Shown: positions 15,880 through 24,469, numbered from the stretch's first letter. The stretch is DNA of 38,492 bases from Pirellulales bacterium (GCA_013360685.1 JABWBD010000020.1:1-38492), one strand, 5' to 3'. The notes: generated by a model from the sequence alone, not told the origin. Translations and numbers: made by a program.

Positions 15880-17376
15880 TCAGCGATTCGAAGCCGGAGG
15901 AGTGCGCGGCATGGGTGGAACGGGCGCCGCCGGTTTCGATCCAACGAGTTCCGGCAACTTGTCGATTACCCGCTGTTTGACCTGAATCCCGGCGCCGATC
16001 GTGGCCATGAGGATCGCCACCATCAGAATCAGGTTGAACGCCGCGCGGCCGAGCCCTTTCCCCACGGCGTCGCCGATGTAGCTCCGCCTGTTGTTCATGA
16101 TAAAGAAGAGGAGATAGGCGACCGGCAGCATGGTAAAACAGATCGCCGAGGCCACGATAGGCAGCCACATGGGCGTGGTGGTCGCGACGCCCAGGATGCC
16201 GATGGCCGGGGCCAGCGTAAAGAGGCGATATCGCCAAACCGTGTACTCCAGGCCGAACATCTCGCAGAGCGTGAAGCCGCAGACCACCATGTGGGTGCTG
16301 ATCGCTCCGCACGTCATGCCGATCAGACCCAAGTCGAAGATGATCCGGCCCAAGTTTTCTCCCAGGATGCCGGTAAGGGCTTTTGAGGCGTCCAGGGGTT
16401 TCATCCCTTCGCGGACGATCTCGCTGGCCGGATTGTAGACGCCGGTGACGGCCATCCCCACCATCACCAACGACGTGACCAGCACGAACGGCAGGAACAT
16501 CGACATGACCAGGTCCCATCGCGAGAGCGTCTTGTGGTGCTCGCCCCATCCTTTCGCCAGGAGCGAATAGGGATAGAGGAACGTCATGTTGATGCCGACC
16601 GCCGCACCGAGCATCCCCAGGACAAGCGTGAGCGATCCTTCCGTCTCGGGAATGCCGTACCAACCGATGATCCCCTTGCCCAGTTCGGTCCACTCGATGC
16701 GATTCAGGTTGGCAAGGACAACGATGCTGAACGAAAGGATCACCAGGCCGATCAAGCCGCGCAGAAACCACTCGAAGAGCTTGATCCCGCGGGAACCGCT
16801 GCCGTAATTCCACGTGGTAAAAATGCTCAGGCAGAGGATAAAGGCCCCGATGCCGCAACTGACGGCGTAGCCGGCCGGAGTGAAAGCAGACGCCCCGGAC
16901 GGACCGGCAGCCGAAACGGTCGCCCCGAACAGTTCGGCCAGATCGCGGGCCGAACTGGCCGCCAAACCATACTGCGGGAAGTGCCAGATCACCGAGGCGA
17001 CCACCGTCCCGAGGGCCCAGAGGAAGGCAAGGATCCGACTCAGTTCCCGGCCGAAGGCCCGGTAGGGCCGCTCGCCGGTCGTGAGAACAACATTTCCCAG
17101 CGCGGCCAGCATGCAGATCCCCAGAAACATGGCCGCCGGCTGGACCCAGAGGAGCTTGTAGCCGAACGACGCTCCCGCCATCACCGAAGCGGCGGCGCTG
17201 CCTGCCCCGAGCGTCATGGCGCTTTGGAGAAGCCCCGGCCCGGTCCGTTGGATGTAGCCGACCGCCCGTGCGCCGAAGGGTCTGCTTTCCAACGCGTTCA
17301 GCTCGGCGATCTCTCGCTGGAGCTTGTCGGGGTCCCATTTGCTGGTCATGGGAAGACCTTTGGATGGTTCCGCCAT
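15880..17376 (-). CDS. Divergent Nramp-family membrane transporter lacking metal-site motifs
   Basis: 498 aa from ATG 17376, with AGGAG 9 nt upstream; the frame is open to 19278, but that extension runs antisense to other genes. There are about eleven hydrophobic segments and a hydrophilic N-terminus of about 40 aa. The fold signature GPGLLQSAMTLGAGS (46-60) aligns with Nramp TM1, but the metal-coordinating DPGN is replaced by GAGS. The TM6 MPH motif is replaced by NMTFLYPYS. These positions bind Mn2+/Fe2+ in true Nramps, so the substrate may differ (for example Mg2+, a larger cation, or a non-metal solute). The last 20 aa are Pro/Ala-rich. It is convergent with the P1B ATPase; the intergenic 186 bp has no clear terminator. 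Confidence 0.85.
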   Translation of the reverse strand: MAEPSKGLPMTSKWDPDKLQREIAELNALESRPFGARAVGYIQRTGPGLLQSAMTLGAGSAAASVMAGASFGYKLLWVQPAAMFLGICMLAALGNVVLTTGERPYRAFGRELSRILAFLWALGTVVASVIWHFPQYGLAASSARDLAELFGATVSAAGPSGASAFTPAGYAVSCGIGAFILCLSIFTTWNYGSGSRGIKLFEWFLRGLIGLVILSFSIVVLANLNRIEWTELGKGIIGWYGIPETEGSLTLVLGMLGAAVGINMTFLYPYSLLAKGWGEHHKTLSRWDLVMSMFLPFVLVTSLVMVGMAVTGVYNPASEIVREGMKPLDASKALTGILGENLGRIIFDLGLIGMTCGAISTHMVVCGFTLCEMFGLEYTVWRYRLFTLAPAIGILGVATTTPMWLPIVASAICFTMLPVAYLLFFIMNNRRSYIGDAVGKGLGRAAFNLILMVAILMATIGAGIQVKQRVIDKLPELVGSKPAAPVPPMPRTPPASNR

Positions 17377-17400
17377 CGTGTTTCGCTCCTGGTGAGCGGC

Positions 17401-17428
17401 GGGCTGCAAGAGGATCACCTCGCAGCCC
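17401..17428 (-). promoter_or_regulatory. Leader hairpin in front of the Nramp-like gene
   Basis: On the minus strand GGGCTGC pairs with GCAGCCC and GAGG with CCTC (two-base bulge, TGAT loop), 25-52 nt before the start codon. A competing pairing of GGTGA in this hairpin with TCACC next to the AGGAG would mask the ribosome binding site. It could be a regulatory leader. I see no match to the Mn riboswitch consensus. Confidence 0.4.
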
Positions 17429-17462
17429 GTCGCGTGGTCCTTGCGAGTCGGGCAATCCTGCC

Positions 17463-17491
17463 ACAATAGCCGGCCGAAGAGGAAGATGCAA
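17463..17491 (-). promoter_or_regulatory. Possible promoter of the Nramp-like gene
   Basis: TTGCAT (17491-17486), 17-nt spacer, TATTGT (17468-17463) on the minus strand, about 87 nt before the start. Three and four matches to consensus, so weak. Confidence 0.3.
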
Positions 17492-17584
17492 CTCCAGCAG
17501 TCGGCCGCCATCGAAAATGGCTCCCGACTCCCTCGTTGCGGCTTTCCGCCGTTATGCCACAAGAACAATGACCAAACCGCCCGT

Positions 17585-17613
17585 TGGACATTACCCCTCG
17601 GCGCCGCTACACT
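17585..17613 (+). promoter_or_regulatory. Promoter of the propeller gene
   Basis: TGGACA (5 of 6) - 17 nt - TACACT (4 of 6), ending 93 nt before ATG 17707. Reasonable sigma70-type fit. Confidence 0.45.
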
Positions 17614-17706
17614 ACACACCTGTTGGAGAACAAGGGCATCTCCGAAATCGTTCTTCGACGTCCTGAGATGCGGCCGCCTCGATGCGGCCCGGCCAAGGAG
17701 GCTATC

Positions 17707-18834
17707 ATGCGTTGCCTGTACATTCCGACGGCTGTGATCGCTTTGGCGGTCTGCGCCCAAGCCGGCCGCGCCGACGGGCCCGGCAAGCCGATCGAGGTTG
17801 ACGGCGAAAGCGGCGCCGAGATCTACATCCTGGGCGCCGACGCGCGGCCCGCCGACAACATTTACGGCGAGCAGCCCTACGGCGATGCCACGGGGCGGCG
17901 TATTGCCATTCGCTACTATCCGCTTGGGGACCTCGCCGGCGGCCTCAACGTGTTCGACCTGGTGGACGGCTCGAATCACGAGATCCTCTCCGGCAATCCG
18001 CCCTTCCCGGCATTCCACGCCTGGGGCGAGTGGCTCTACTATGCTCAGACGATCGGCGACAAGAAGCTGCTCCGCCGCACGAATTATCTGACCCTCGAGG
18101 TGGAAGACGTAGCCGAACTGCCGGCCGACCGGGGGAGCTACAGCTATGGCACGGTCTCCCCCGACCATCGCTACTATGCGGTGAGCGTTGCGCCTCCGGG
18201 GGGAGGACCGTCGAAGGTCCACCTGCTCGACCTGAAGGCCAACCGCTGGAGCGTGCTGCTCGACAAGTCGGGCTACCACGCGAAACACGAGCAGTTCTCT
18301 CGCGACGGCCGCAACCGCGTGCTGATTCAACTCAACCAGATGCCCGACGTCAAGGTCGTGCTGCTCAGCGAATTGGAAATCGGCGGAGTGGAGCGGCCCT
18401 TCCCCGCGGACCAGCCCTTCACCTTGCGTCCCACCGGCCACGAAGCCTGGATCGGAGACACGAGCAGCATCTTCTTCTCCACGGGCGCGGACGCCACGAC
18501 GAAAGGCAACATTTGGAGCGCGAAAGTGGGAGACGCAAAGCCCGTGCTGGTCCACGAGGGCAAGCGTTTCGGGCATGTCAGCGTCTCGCGCGACGGGAAG
18601 CACTGGATCGGCGACACGGGAGAGAAGGGCGTTCCGCTTTACCTCGGCAGCTTTGCCACCGGCCGCGCGAAGCGGGCCTGTTTCAGCCGCACCGAGTATG
18701 ACGGCAAGCAATGGAGCCACGCGCATCCCTACCTCACCGCGGACAACAAGTGGCTCGTATTCGGTGCTCGGCGAGACGGCCATCCGCAGGTATACGGAGC
18801 GAAGTTGCAGGAAGGATGGCTGGAGAACCTCTAG
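17707..18834 (+). CDS. Exported TolB/oligogalacturonate-lyase-like beta-propeller protein
   Basis: 375 aa. ATG 17707 follows AAGGAGG at 6 nt, which decides against the longer frame from 17584. The signal peptide is MRCLYIPTAVIALAVCAQAGRA. The body has WD40-like/TolB blades with repeated S-x-D-x-x/ADG turns: SPDHRYYAVSV, SRDGRNRVLI, SRDGKHWIGDTG, and a final HAHPYLTADNKWLVFGARRDG. The His-rich last blade resembles family PL22 oligogalacturonate lyases, which bind Mn2+ through His, but I cannot assign the ligands. Periplasmic pectin-fragment lyase or a plain sensing propeller are both possible. The DUF1028 gene follows 85 bp later on the same strand. Confidence 0.75.
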   Translation: MRCLYIPTAVIALAVCAQAGRADGPGKPIEVDGESGAEIYILGADARPADNIYGEQPYGDATGRRIAIRYYPLGDLAGGLNVFDLVDGSNHEILSGNPPFPAFHAWGEWLYYAQTIGDKKLLRRTNYLTLEVEDVAELPADRGSYSYGTVSPDHRYYAVSVAPPGGGPSKVHLLDLKANRWSVLLDKSGYHAKHEQFSRDGRNRVLIQLNQMPDVKVVLLSELEIGGVERPFPADQPFTLRPTGHEAWIGDTSSIFFSTGADATTKGNIWSAKVGDAKPVLVHEGKRFGHVSVSRDGKHWIGDTGEKGVPLYLGSFATGRAKRACFSRTEYDGKQWSHAHPYLTADNKWLVFGARRDGHPQVYGAKLQEGWLENL

Positions 18835-18919
18835 GCAGAATGGACTCATCCCCGCAACGATCATTTGACCGCGGGCCCAGCGAGCCGCGCGGGTATCGCG
18901 AGGTGGAAAGGCCCAAGAT

Positions 18920-19699
18920 ATGGTCAGCACAAGAACCGCAGCGGCGCGTTGGCTGGTTGTCGCTATTGTCCTGGCGATCGCCGGAATGAGCCGCGCCGAG
19001 GAGCCCGACGTGACGGGGACATTCTCGATCGTGGCCTGCGAGCCCGAATCGGGGGTCTGCGGGGCCGCGGTGGCCAGCAAGTTCCCGGCCGTCGGGCAGG
19101 TGGTCCCGTACGTTCGCGCGGGAGTCGGCGCCGTCTGCACGCAGCATTGGCATCGGCCCGAGTGGGGCCCCAAGGCATTGGACCTGCTCGCGCACAGCAA
19201 GCTCCCCGAGGAGGTCTTGGCCGAACTGCTCCGCGGTGACGAGCGCCCTGAAAAGCGGCAGTTGGCGATCATCGACATCCACGGCCGATGCGTGAATCGG
19301 AACCCTTACGGGGCGGATCCTTCGGGGATCTACTGGGGCGGCATGACCGGCCGCTTCTACGCCTGCCAGGGAAACACCTTGGCAGGCAGGACGGTGATCA
19401 CGGCCATGGCGGAGGCTTACGAAGAGACCCAGGGCAGCCTGGCCGATCGGCTCATGGCAGCGCTCGTGGCCGGGGACCGTGCCGGCGGGGACCATCGCGG
19501 CCGGCTGGCCGCGGGTATCCGCGTCGCCAAGCCGGGAGTCGCCGACTGCTGGCTGGAACTCCAGGTGGACAAGAGCGAGGATGCCGTTCGGGAACTGGCC
19601 CGAAAGTATGCAGATTTGACCCACGATGCCAAGGGCGAATGGGGCCGGAAGACACTCATCAAGAAGCTTCAGGAAGGATCTCCGGCCCGGCCGCGGTAG
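18920..19699 (+). CDS. Exported DUF1028 protein (Ntn-hydrolase-like)
   Basis: 259 aa, ATG 18920 with GGAAAGG 8 nt upstream. The signal peptide (WLVVAIVLAIAGMSRA) is followed by TGTFSIVACEPESGVCGAAVASKFPAVG, the typical DUF1028 start in which a Thr after processing is the presumed nucleophile. Further family features are YVRAGVGAVCTQ, RQLAIIDIHG, and GNTLAGRTVITAMAEAYEET near residue 155. The family belongs to the Ntn-hydrolase fold, but no activity is firmly established. It is likely co-transcribed with the propeller gene. The end overlaps the antisense sulfatase remnant by 31 bp. Confidence 0.85.
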   Translation: MVSTRTAAARWLVVAIVLAIAGMSRAEEPDVTGTFSIVACEPESGVCGAAVASKFPAVGQVVPYVRAGVGAVCTQHWHRPEWGPKALDLLAHSKLPEEVLAELLRGDERPEKRQLAIIDIHGRCVNRNPYGADPSGIYWGGMTGRFYACQGNTLAGRTVITAMAEAYEETQGSLADRLMAALVAGDRAGGDHRGRLAAGIRVAKPGVADCWLELQVDKSEDAVRELARKYADLTHDAKGEWGRKTLIKKLQEGSPARPR

Positions 19700-19964
19700 A
19701 CGCGGTCGTTCCAGAGCTTTTTCACGCGTCTGACTTCTTCGACCACGGGCACGTGTTGGTTAACCGCGTCGAAGGCCGCTTTCAGCCGGCAGACCTCGTC
19801 GGGGTGGTCGGCTGCCATGTTGCGCTGCTCGCCGGGATCGGACGCAAGATCGAAGAGTTGCATGGCGGCGGGCGGATCGCCGCGCCGTCAGGCGCACGCG
19901 GATCGAACCAGCGGTCGTCCGGTTCGGGCTTCCTGCAATTCCTTGAATCGAAATACATGTACAC
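19669..19964 (-). pseudogene. Sulfatase C-terminal remnant with frameshift
   Basis: One frame (19669-19863) reads MQLFDLASDPGEQRNMAADHP followed by DEVCRLKAAFDAV, the classic C-terminus of arylsulfatase-family proteins. A different frame just upstream (19964-19865) reads YMYFDSRNCRKPEPDDRWFD and joins it after a single-base shift at a Pro-Pro-Pro run. No catalytic N-terminal region (Cys-x-Pro-x-Arg) is present. So this is a broken 3' end of a sulfatase gene, probably once exported and acting on sulfated polysaccharides. Confidence 0.7.
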
Positions 19965-19978
19965 ATGTCCCTAACGAA

Positions 19979-20094
19979 CCGCAGTGCCCAACGGGGCGCG
20001 CGATCCAGCGAGGTGCAGCGTGCCATCAGCCAGGATCGCGGCCATCGTGACTTCCGATGCGTTCGACCGACGCGCGGCCCGTTGGGCACTGCGG
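19979..20094. repeat. 116-bp element bounded by 24-bp inverted repeats
   Basis: CCGCAGTGCCCAACGGGGCG and four following bases (19979-20002) are repeated in reverse at 20071-20094 with one mismatch in 24. The 68 bp between encode no ORF of note. The element sits in the decayed stretch between the sulfatase and hydrolase remnants and may be a tiny MITE-like insertion, a large RNA hairpin or a recombination scar. Confidence 0.6.
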
Positions 20095-20105
20095 CTAAAC
20101 CAGCT

Positions 20106-20765
20106 TTACGGGGGTGGTTTGCGGATCTTGAGCGTTTCCAGGTCGATGTCTACCCACAAGGCTGCATCATGGTCGCCCTTGGGAATCTCGTGATAGACGA
20201 GATTGCCTTTTCCCTTCATGGCGGCGGCGATCTTGCGCGACTCCGCAACAGGAATCAAGGCGTCGTTTTCACCCATGGTCAAAATGACCGGCATTGTCAA
20301 CCGGTCAGTGTGGGCCAGCACGGAACGGGCCTCGTAGAGGTCCGGCTGCTCTTCCGGGGCCCCTCCGTAGGCGGCGAACACCGTTTTCGCGAGCCTTTGA
20401 AGGACGGGGATATCGCTCTTGCGAGCGAAGTCGAGCCGCTGACGAATGTCGCACGCCCCCATGGCAATGACCCCGTGGATTCCCTCCGGATGGACGACAG
20501 CGTAGGCCAATGCGCTGGAAGCGCCCCCCGAACCGCCCAGCAGGACAAACCTTCGACACCCCATCTTGTCTCGGCAGTAGCCGAGCAGGTCCGTCAAGTC
20601 GGCGGTTGCCGCCGGGCTCATGCAGGAGGTGCCGCGGAGATTGGCCGAGAGGAGCGGATGGCTGCCGGCCCGGATGCGGGTGAGCCAGAACTCCCGGATA
20701 TCCTTGCGCGTGAAGATTTGATCGGCTTCGGAGAACGACCCGTGCAGGACGCGGACAGCGGCTCG
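20106..20765 (-). pseudogene. Alpha/beta hydrolase (S9/dienelactone-type), 5'-truncated
   Basis: The frame is open from 20765, right after a TAA, but has no ATG/GTG/TTG until 20621. The upstream 48 codons clearly belong to the same protein (HGSFSEADQIFTRKDIREFW, ANLRGTSC). Counting from Met at 20621, nucleophile Ser31 lies in GGSGG, Asp120 in MGEND and His151 in KGDHD, so the catalytic triad survives. Only the N-terminal strands and any signal peptide are missing. I infer a truncated gene in a decay zone; a short cytoplasmic product from 20621 would lack the core strand before the nucleophile elbow. Confidence 0.65.
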
Positions 20766-21133
20766 TTAACTCCAGCAGCGTGGGACACTGCTTAACCAAT
20801 GGCATGGGCCCTCCGGAGGAGTATGGCACGCCGCCAGGGAACGAACGCAGCCATACCGGTACCGTCGGAAGATGCGGCCCGACAGAAGACAGAGCTCCCG
20901 TAGTAGCGAGGAAGCAGCTCCCGCTCGGTCGGCACTGAAACTCACCATGCCCGCAGAAACACCCGGTTCGGTGCGATTGAGCTTCCCGTAGTAGGCGACC
21001 GCAGATGTCTGCAATTCCTCCTTGTAGGCGCGGTAAGCCTGGTTGCGGTTCTTCACGGTTCCCAAGGCGATTTCCGCCATCGACCGTGCGAGGGTCGCGA
21101 ACTTGATCGTGTCGTCGTATTGCCGGCCACGAT
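20766..21133 (-). pseudogene. Unidentified gene remnant
   Basis: The open stretch about 21133-20945 reads QYDDTIKFATLARSMAEIAL and KNRNQAYRAYKEELQ, a convincing amphipathic helical protein sequence. After GKLNRTEPG the frame turns into Arg/Cys-rich apparent non-coding sequence. No start codon with a binding site and no recognised family. Probably the central piece of a lost gene, adjoining the hydrolase remnant. Confidence 0.35.
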
Positions 21134-21155
21134 GCGCGCGACCACCTCATACAAC

Positions 21156-21184
21156 TGGATCCTTTGCGGCGCAATCTCTACAAT
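21156..21184 (+). promoter_or_regulatory. Possible promoter of the 419-aa gene
   Basis: TGGATC - 17 nt - TACAAT (5 of 6 at the -10), ending 75 nt before ATG 21260. Confidence 0.35.
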
Positions 21185-21259
21185 CGAAGTAAGCTTCCCC
21201 CGGTTTTCCACCTCAGTGCAACACGCTTCGGCGATACACGACGTTGGGAGGAGTACACC

Positions 21260-22519
21260 ATGTGGGCAACGGTCCTGGCTACTGCCGCCGTGTTGGCCGG
21301 TCAGGCTTCAGGTGCTGATCCCCAACTAGAATCCACCGTTCGCCGCATGATCCGTCAACTCGACGCTCCACGACTCGCCGAGCGCGAGGCGGCCGAACAG
21401 GAGTTGCTCAAGCTTGGTCCGCAGGTGCTCGACCTCTTGCCCCAGCCCGGCGATCACTCGCCGGCCGAAGTGCAGCAGCGCGTCGGGCGGATCCGGCAGA
21501 AACTTCAGCAGCAATTGGCCGAAGCGGCCGCGGAGCCCTCGCGCGTGACCCTCGACGGAACGTTTCCATTGGCCGAGGCCGTGGCGAAAATCCAGGAGCA
21601 GACCGGCAACCGCATCGTCGTTCAAGGCGGCGGGCCGGTTGCGGACTTGAAGGTGAACCTCGATTTCAACAAAGCCCCGTTCTGGGAGGCCATCGACGAG
21701 ATCACGCGCCAGACCGGATTGTCGGTCTATCCCTACGGCGAAGAGAAGGGCATCACCCTGGTGGCCCGGCCGCCCGAACAAGCTGCCGGCCCGTCGCTGG
21801 TCAGCTACACCGGCCCTTTGCGGTTTGAGGCAATTCGCGTTCTGGCGCAGCGAGACCTCTGCACGGCCGAAGGCTCCTTGCGCGTGACCTTTGAGGCCGC
21901 CTGGGAGCCTCGCCTTGCGCCGATCAGCTTGCAGCAACCGATGAACACTGTGATGGCCGTGGACGAGCAGGGCAGACCGGTCGGCGTTGACCAGAAACAG
22001 GCGAATATCGAAGTGCCGGTCACTCCGCTGGCTACTGCCGTCGAACTCGTGCTCCCCTTCGAGCTTCCCCCTCGCGAGGTGAAAAGAATCGCCCGCCTCA
22101 GCGGCACATTGAAGGCGATCCTGCCCGGCAAAACGGAGACGTTTCGATTCGACAAGCTCAGCGAGGCAGAGAACGTCGAGAAGCGGGTGGCGGGCGTCAC
22201 CGTCAAGCTCGAGCAAGTCCGGAAGAACAACACGATCTGGGAAGTCCGCATCCGCGTCCGTTACGACGAGCCTTTGGGCTCGATGGCTTCCCATCGTACC
22301 TGGATGTTCAACAACGAAGCGTATCTCGAAGGCCCCGATGGAAAGAAGCTTCAGTACGACGCCTTCGAGACGACGTCGCAGAGCGAGAACGAATTCGGCA
22401 TCGCTTATCTTTTCGGTCTGGAAGACCCGCTCGACAAGCACACCTTCGTCTACCAAACGCCGAGCCGCATCCTCGGCAGCGATTTCCGCTACGAGGTCAA
22501 GGACGTGGAACTTCCTTGA
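21260..22519 (+). CDS. Exported conserved planctomycete protein with secretin-N-like domain
   Basis: 419 aa. ATG 21260 follows GGGAGGAG; the frame is open from 21164. A short signal peptide (MWATVLATAAVLAGQASG) leads into a helical domain of the kind seen in planctomycete proteins with HEAT-like starts (RQLDAPRLAEREAAEQELLKLG, residues 25-60). It is followed by a domain resembling STN/secretin-N modules (TGNRIVV, LNLDFNK-type strand, FWEAIDEITRQTGLSV) at about 110-180. The remaining 230 residues are beta-rich, with no recognised enzyme motif. I do not recognise a function. It may be part of envelope assembly or substrate sensing. Confidence 0.75.
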   Translation: MWATVLATAAVLAGQASGADPQLESTVRRMIRQLDAPRLAEREAAEQELLKLGPQVLDLLPQPGDHSPAEVQQRVGRIRQKLQQQLAEAAAEPSRVTLDGTFPLAEAVAKIQEQTGNRIVVQGGGPVADLKVNLDFNKAPFWEAIDEITRQTGLSVYPYGEEKGITLVARPPEQAAGPSLVSYTGPLRFEAIRVLAQRDLCTAEGSLRVTFEAAWEPRLAPISLQQPMNTVMAVDEQGRPVGVDQKQANIEVPVTPLATAVELVLPFELPPREVKRIARLSGTLKAILPGKTETFRFDKLSEAENVEKRVAGVTVKLEQVRKNNTIWEVRIRVRYDEPLGSMASHRTWMFNNEAYLEGPDGKKLQYDAFETTSQSENEFGIAYLFGLEDPLDKHTFVYQTPSRILGSDFRYEVKDVELP

Positions 22520-22991
22520 TCACGTGCTGCCCGATTTCCATACCCCGCATGTCGCAATTGCGAAGTGGTCCGCCAAGCCCCCGAGCTGATGCAACACTCG
22601 GTCCAAAAGAGTGGGGCCACTTACGACGCACAGTCGTAACCCAACCTGTTTGCAGACAAGCAGTTCCGGCATGGGGCCGCGACGCAACTCGTGCAACACC
22701 GACTCAAGGGCGTTGCGTGGCCCAACTGGCCGCCCGGTCGCTCCGGTTGTACAGAATCAGCCCGGAGGAATCCTCCGGCAACGATCACCTCCGCGCCGTA
22801 GAAAGGCTGGAAAGCTGTCGTCCATTACCTTGCCTTTCCCCCACTTCCTGTTTTCCCTTTCCTGCGAAAGCCTCCGGCGGGTTCTGGTTTCGCTGTTCCG
22901 AACGGCCAAACTCATATTCCCCCAATCCGGGCATATTGTTACGCTTGTCGCCCGTGCGCCGGCCATGAAACGAAAATCAGGAGGTGAGCCG
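22520..22991. other. Intergenic region with a perfect palindrome
   Basis: 472 bp without a convincing gene. A 17-nt palindrome CCGGAGGA-A-TCCTCCGG lies at 22762-22778 and could be an operator. The open frame of the next gene continues through this region from 22611, but its translation is Pro/Ser-rich with no domain. Confidence 0.5.
22762..22778. promoter_or_regulatory. Palindromic operator-like site
   Basis: Perfect 8-bp dyad around a single central A, 213 bp before ATG 22992. A small transcription-factor dimer could bind it; the factor is unknown. Confidence 0.3.
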
Positions 22992-24329
22992 ATGCGGATC
23001 CTAAGGCAAAACTCGGTCCGGGTAATTACGGCAGGGCTCGTGGCCGGCATCGTGATTTCCGTGATCGGGTGGGGGGTGTTGAGCGGGAGGCCGTCGGAAA
23101 GGCAGGGGATGGACCCGGCGGCGGCCGAAACCGGACTGGCGCCGACGGCGTCCTCCGGTGGCGCGCGTGAGGAGCCGATCAGCCGCGATAGGTTCCACCG
23201 TGCGATCGATCTGGCGGCAGACTACCTGACCGGCGCCTGCGGCCGGGACGGGAGGTTCGCCTATCATGTCTCGTTGGATCCCGATGCTCTGGAGTGCCAG
23301 TCGTACAACATCGTGCGTCACGCCGGCACGATCTATGCGCTGGGTATGCATTATGCTTGGCGGCCAACCGATGCGGTCCGCGAAACGATGGTCCGGGCCG
23401 CCGGCTATCTGAAACACGAGGCGATGGGGCCGGTGCCGGGGCGCAACGACCTGTTGGCCGTTTGGGAGTGTCCCGACGTCGACGATTTCTCGGTCCCGAT
23501 TCGCACTACCCTGGGCGCCTGCGGCGTGGGGCTTCTCGCCCTGGTCAGCACCGAGCGTGCTGCGCCGGGCACTACGCCGATCGCGGAACTTCGTCGATTG
23601 GCATCGTTCGTCGTCTCGCTCCAGAATAACGACGGCCGGTTCTGCCACTCCTATCTTCCATCGCTGGGTGGGCAGAGCGACGGCCGGGAGTGTCTCTACT
23701 ATCCGGGCGAAGCCGCGCTGGGGCTGTTGGGGCTGTATGAGTTCGATCCCGACCCGCTCTGGCTGGAAACGGCGGCCAAGGCGCTCGGCTGGCTGGCGAG
23801 AAGCCGGGAGAAAGCTACCGTGGTGCCGCCGGACCACTGGGCCTTGCTGGCCACGGCCGGACTCCTGCCGCATTGCCAGCGGTGTTCCACGGTCGTTACA
23901 CGCGAGCAACTCCTCAGGCACGCCGTCCAGATCTGCCAGAACATCCTCGACGAGCAGACGCAGAGTCTTCAGCCGAGCGCCGATCCGGAGTGCATGACCG
24001 GCGATAACCGGACCTGCCCGACGGCGACGCGACTGGAGGGTCTGCTTGCCGTCTATCCCTTTCTCGGCAGCGAGCCGGAAGGGTTTCGTACGCGGATGGC
24101 CGTCGCGATGAGCGGCGGCATTGACTTCCTGGTCCGCTCCCAGTTTTCGGATGGTCCCCTGGCGGGCGGCATTCCGGGAGTCAGCCGGCCGCTGGCAAAG
24201 GACCATCCCGACTATTCCGAGGCGTTCAATGCCGAGACCGCCGAAGTCCGGATCGACTACGTCCAGCACGCGATGTGTGCGATGGTGCATTGCGACCGGG
24301 TGTTGCCTGAAGATCGCGGCGTGAAGTAA
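22992..24329 (+). CDS. Membrane-anchored prenyltransferase/squalene-cyclase-fold protein
   Basis: 445 aa. ATG 22992 is placed 7 nt after a perfect AGGAGG, which decides against the start at 22611. It has an N-terminal membrane anchor (VITAGLVAGIVISVIGWGVL, residues 9-28) and then a linker. From about residue 65 to 430 it is an alpha/alpha toroid made of repeats such as AADYLTGACGRDGRFAY, RRLASFVVSLQNNDGRFC and YYPGEAALGLLGLYEFDPD. These match the squalene-cyclase/protein-prenyltransferase fold found in many planctomycete hypothetical proteins. I see no DDxD-type catalytic motif, so enzyme activity is unproven. It converges on the GH106-like gene. Confidence 0.75.
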   Translation: MRILRQNSVRVITAGLVAGIVISVIGWGVLSGRPSERQGMDPAAAETGLAPTASSGGAREEPISRDRFHRAIDLAADYLTGACGRDGRFAYHVSLDPDALECQSYNIVRHAGTIYALGMHYAWRPTDAVRETMVRAAGYLKHEAMGPVPGRNDLLAVWECPDVDDFSVPIRTTLGACGVGLLALVSTERAAPGTTPIAELRRLASFVVSLQNNDGRFCHSYLPSLGGQSDGRECLYYPGEAALGLLGLYEFDPDPLWLETAAKALGWLARSREKATVVPPDHWALLATAGLLPHCQRCSTVVTREQLLRHAVQICQNILDEQTQSLQPSADPECMTGDNRTCPTATRLEGLLAVYPFLGSEPEGFRTRMAVAMSGGIDFLVRSQFSDGPLAGGIPGVSRPLAKDHPDYSEAFNAETAEVRIDYVQHAMCAMVHCDRVLPEDRGVK

Positions 24330-24371
24330 GTCGCTGTTTAGGAATAACGTAGCCGTTTGTCAGAAGCTGGA

Positions 24372-24466
24372 AGTCAGGAGTTGAGAGTTAGAATGAGCGG
24401 GTCGGTCGCCCGCGAATCGCCGCCGCATCGCCATTCGAACTCTTGACTCCTCGCTCCTGACTCCTG
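24372..24466. repeat. Dispersed inverted repeat between convergent genes
   Basis: AGGAGTTGAGAGTT (24376-24389) and AACTCTTGACTCCT (24438-24451) pair at 12 of 14 positions, followed by tandem GACTCCT-type units up to 24466. It lies in the 140 bp between convergent stops and may act as a bidirectional terminator. Its repetitive make-up suggests a dispersed element. Confidence 0.5.
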
Positions 24467-24469
24467 GCG

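Larger units (their letters stand above)
17377..17706. other. Divergent promoter region
   Basis: 330 bp between the Nramp-like gene and the propeller gene. It holds the leader hairpin (17401-17428) and the candidate promoters for both directions (17463-17491 minus, 17585-17613 plus). No protein gene is visible. Confidence 0.6.

Noticed and set aside
17401..17500. Mn2+ riboswitch (yybP-ykoY) before the Nramp-like gene
   Set aside because: The leader has a hairpin but not the conserved paired internal loops; I could not fit the consensus.
17377..19278. Upstream extension of the Nramp-like frame to 1132 aa
   Set aside because: It runs antisense to the propeller and DUF1028 genes and has no membrane or domain features; ATG 17376 has a binding site.
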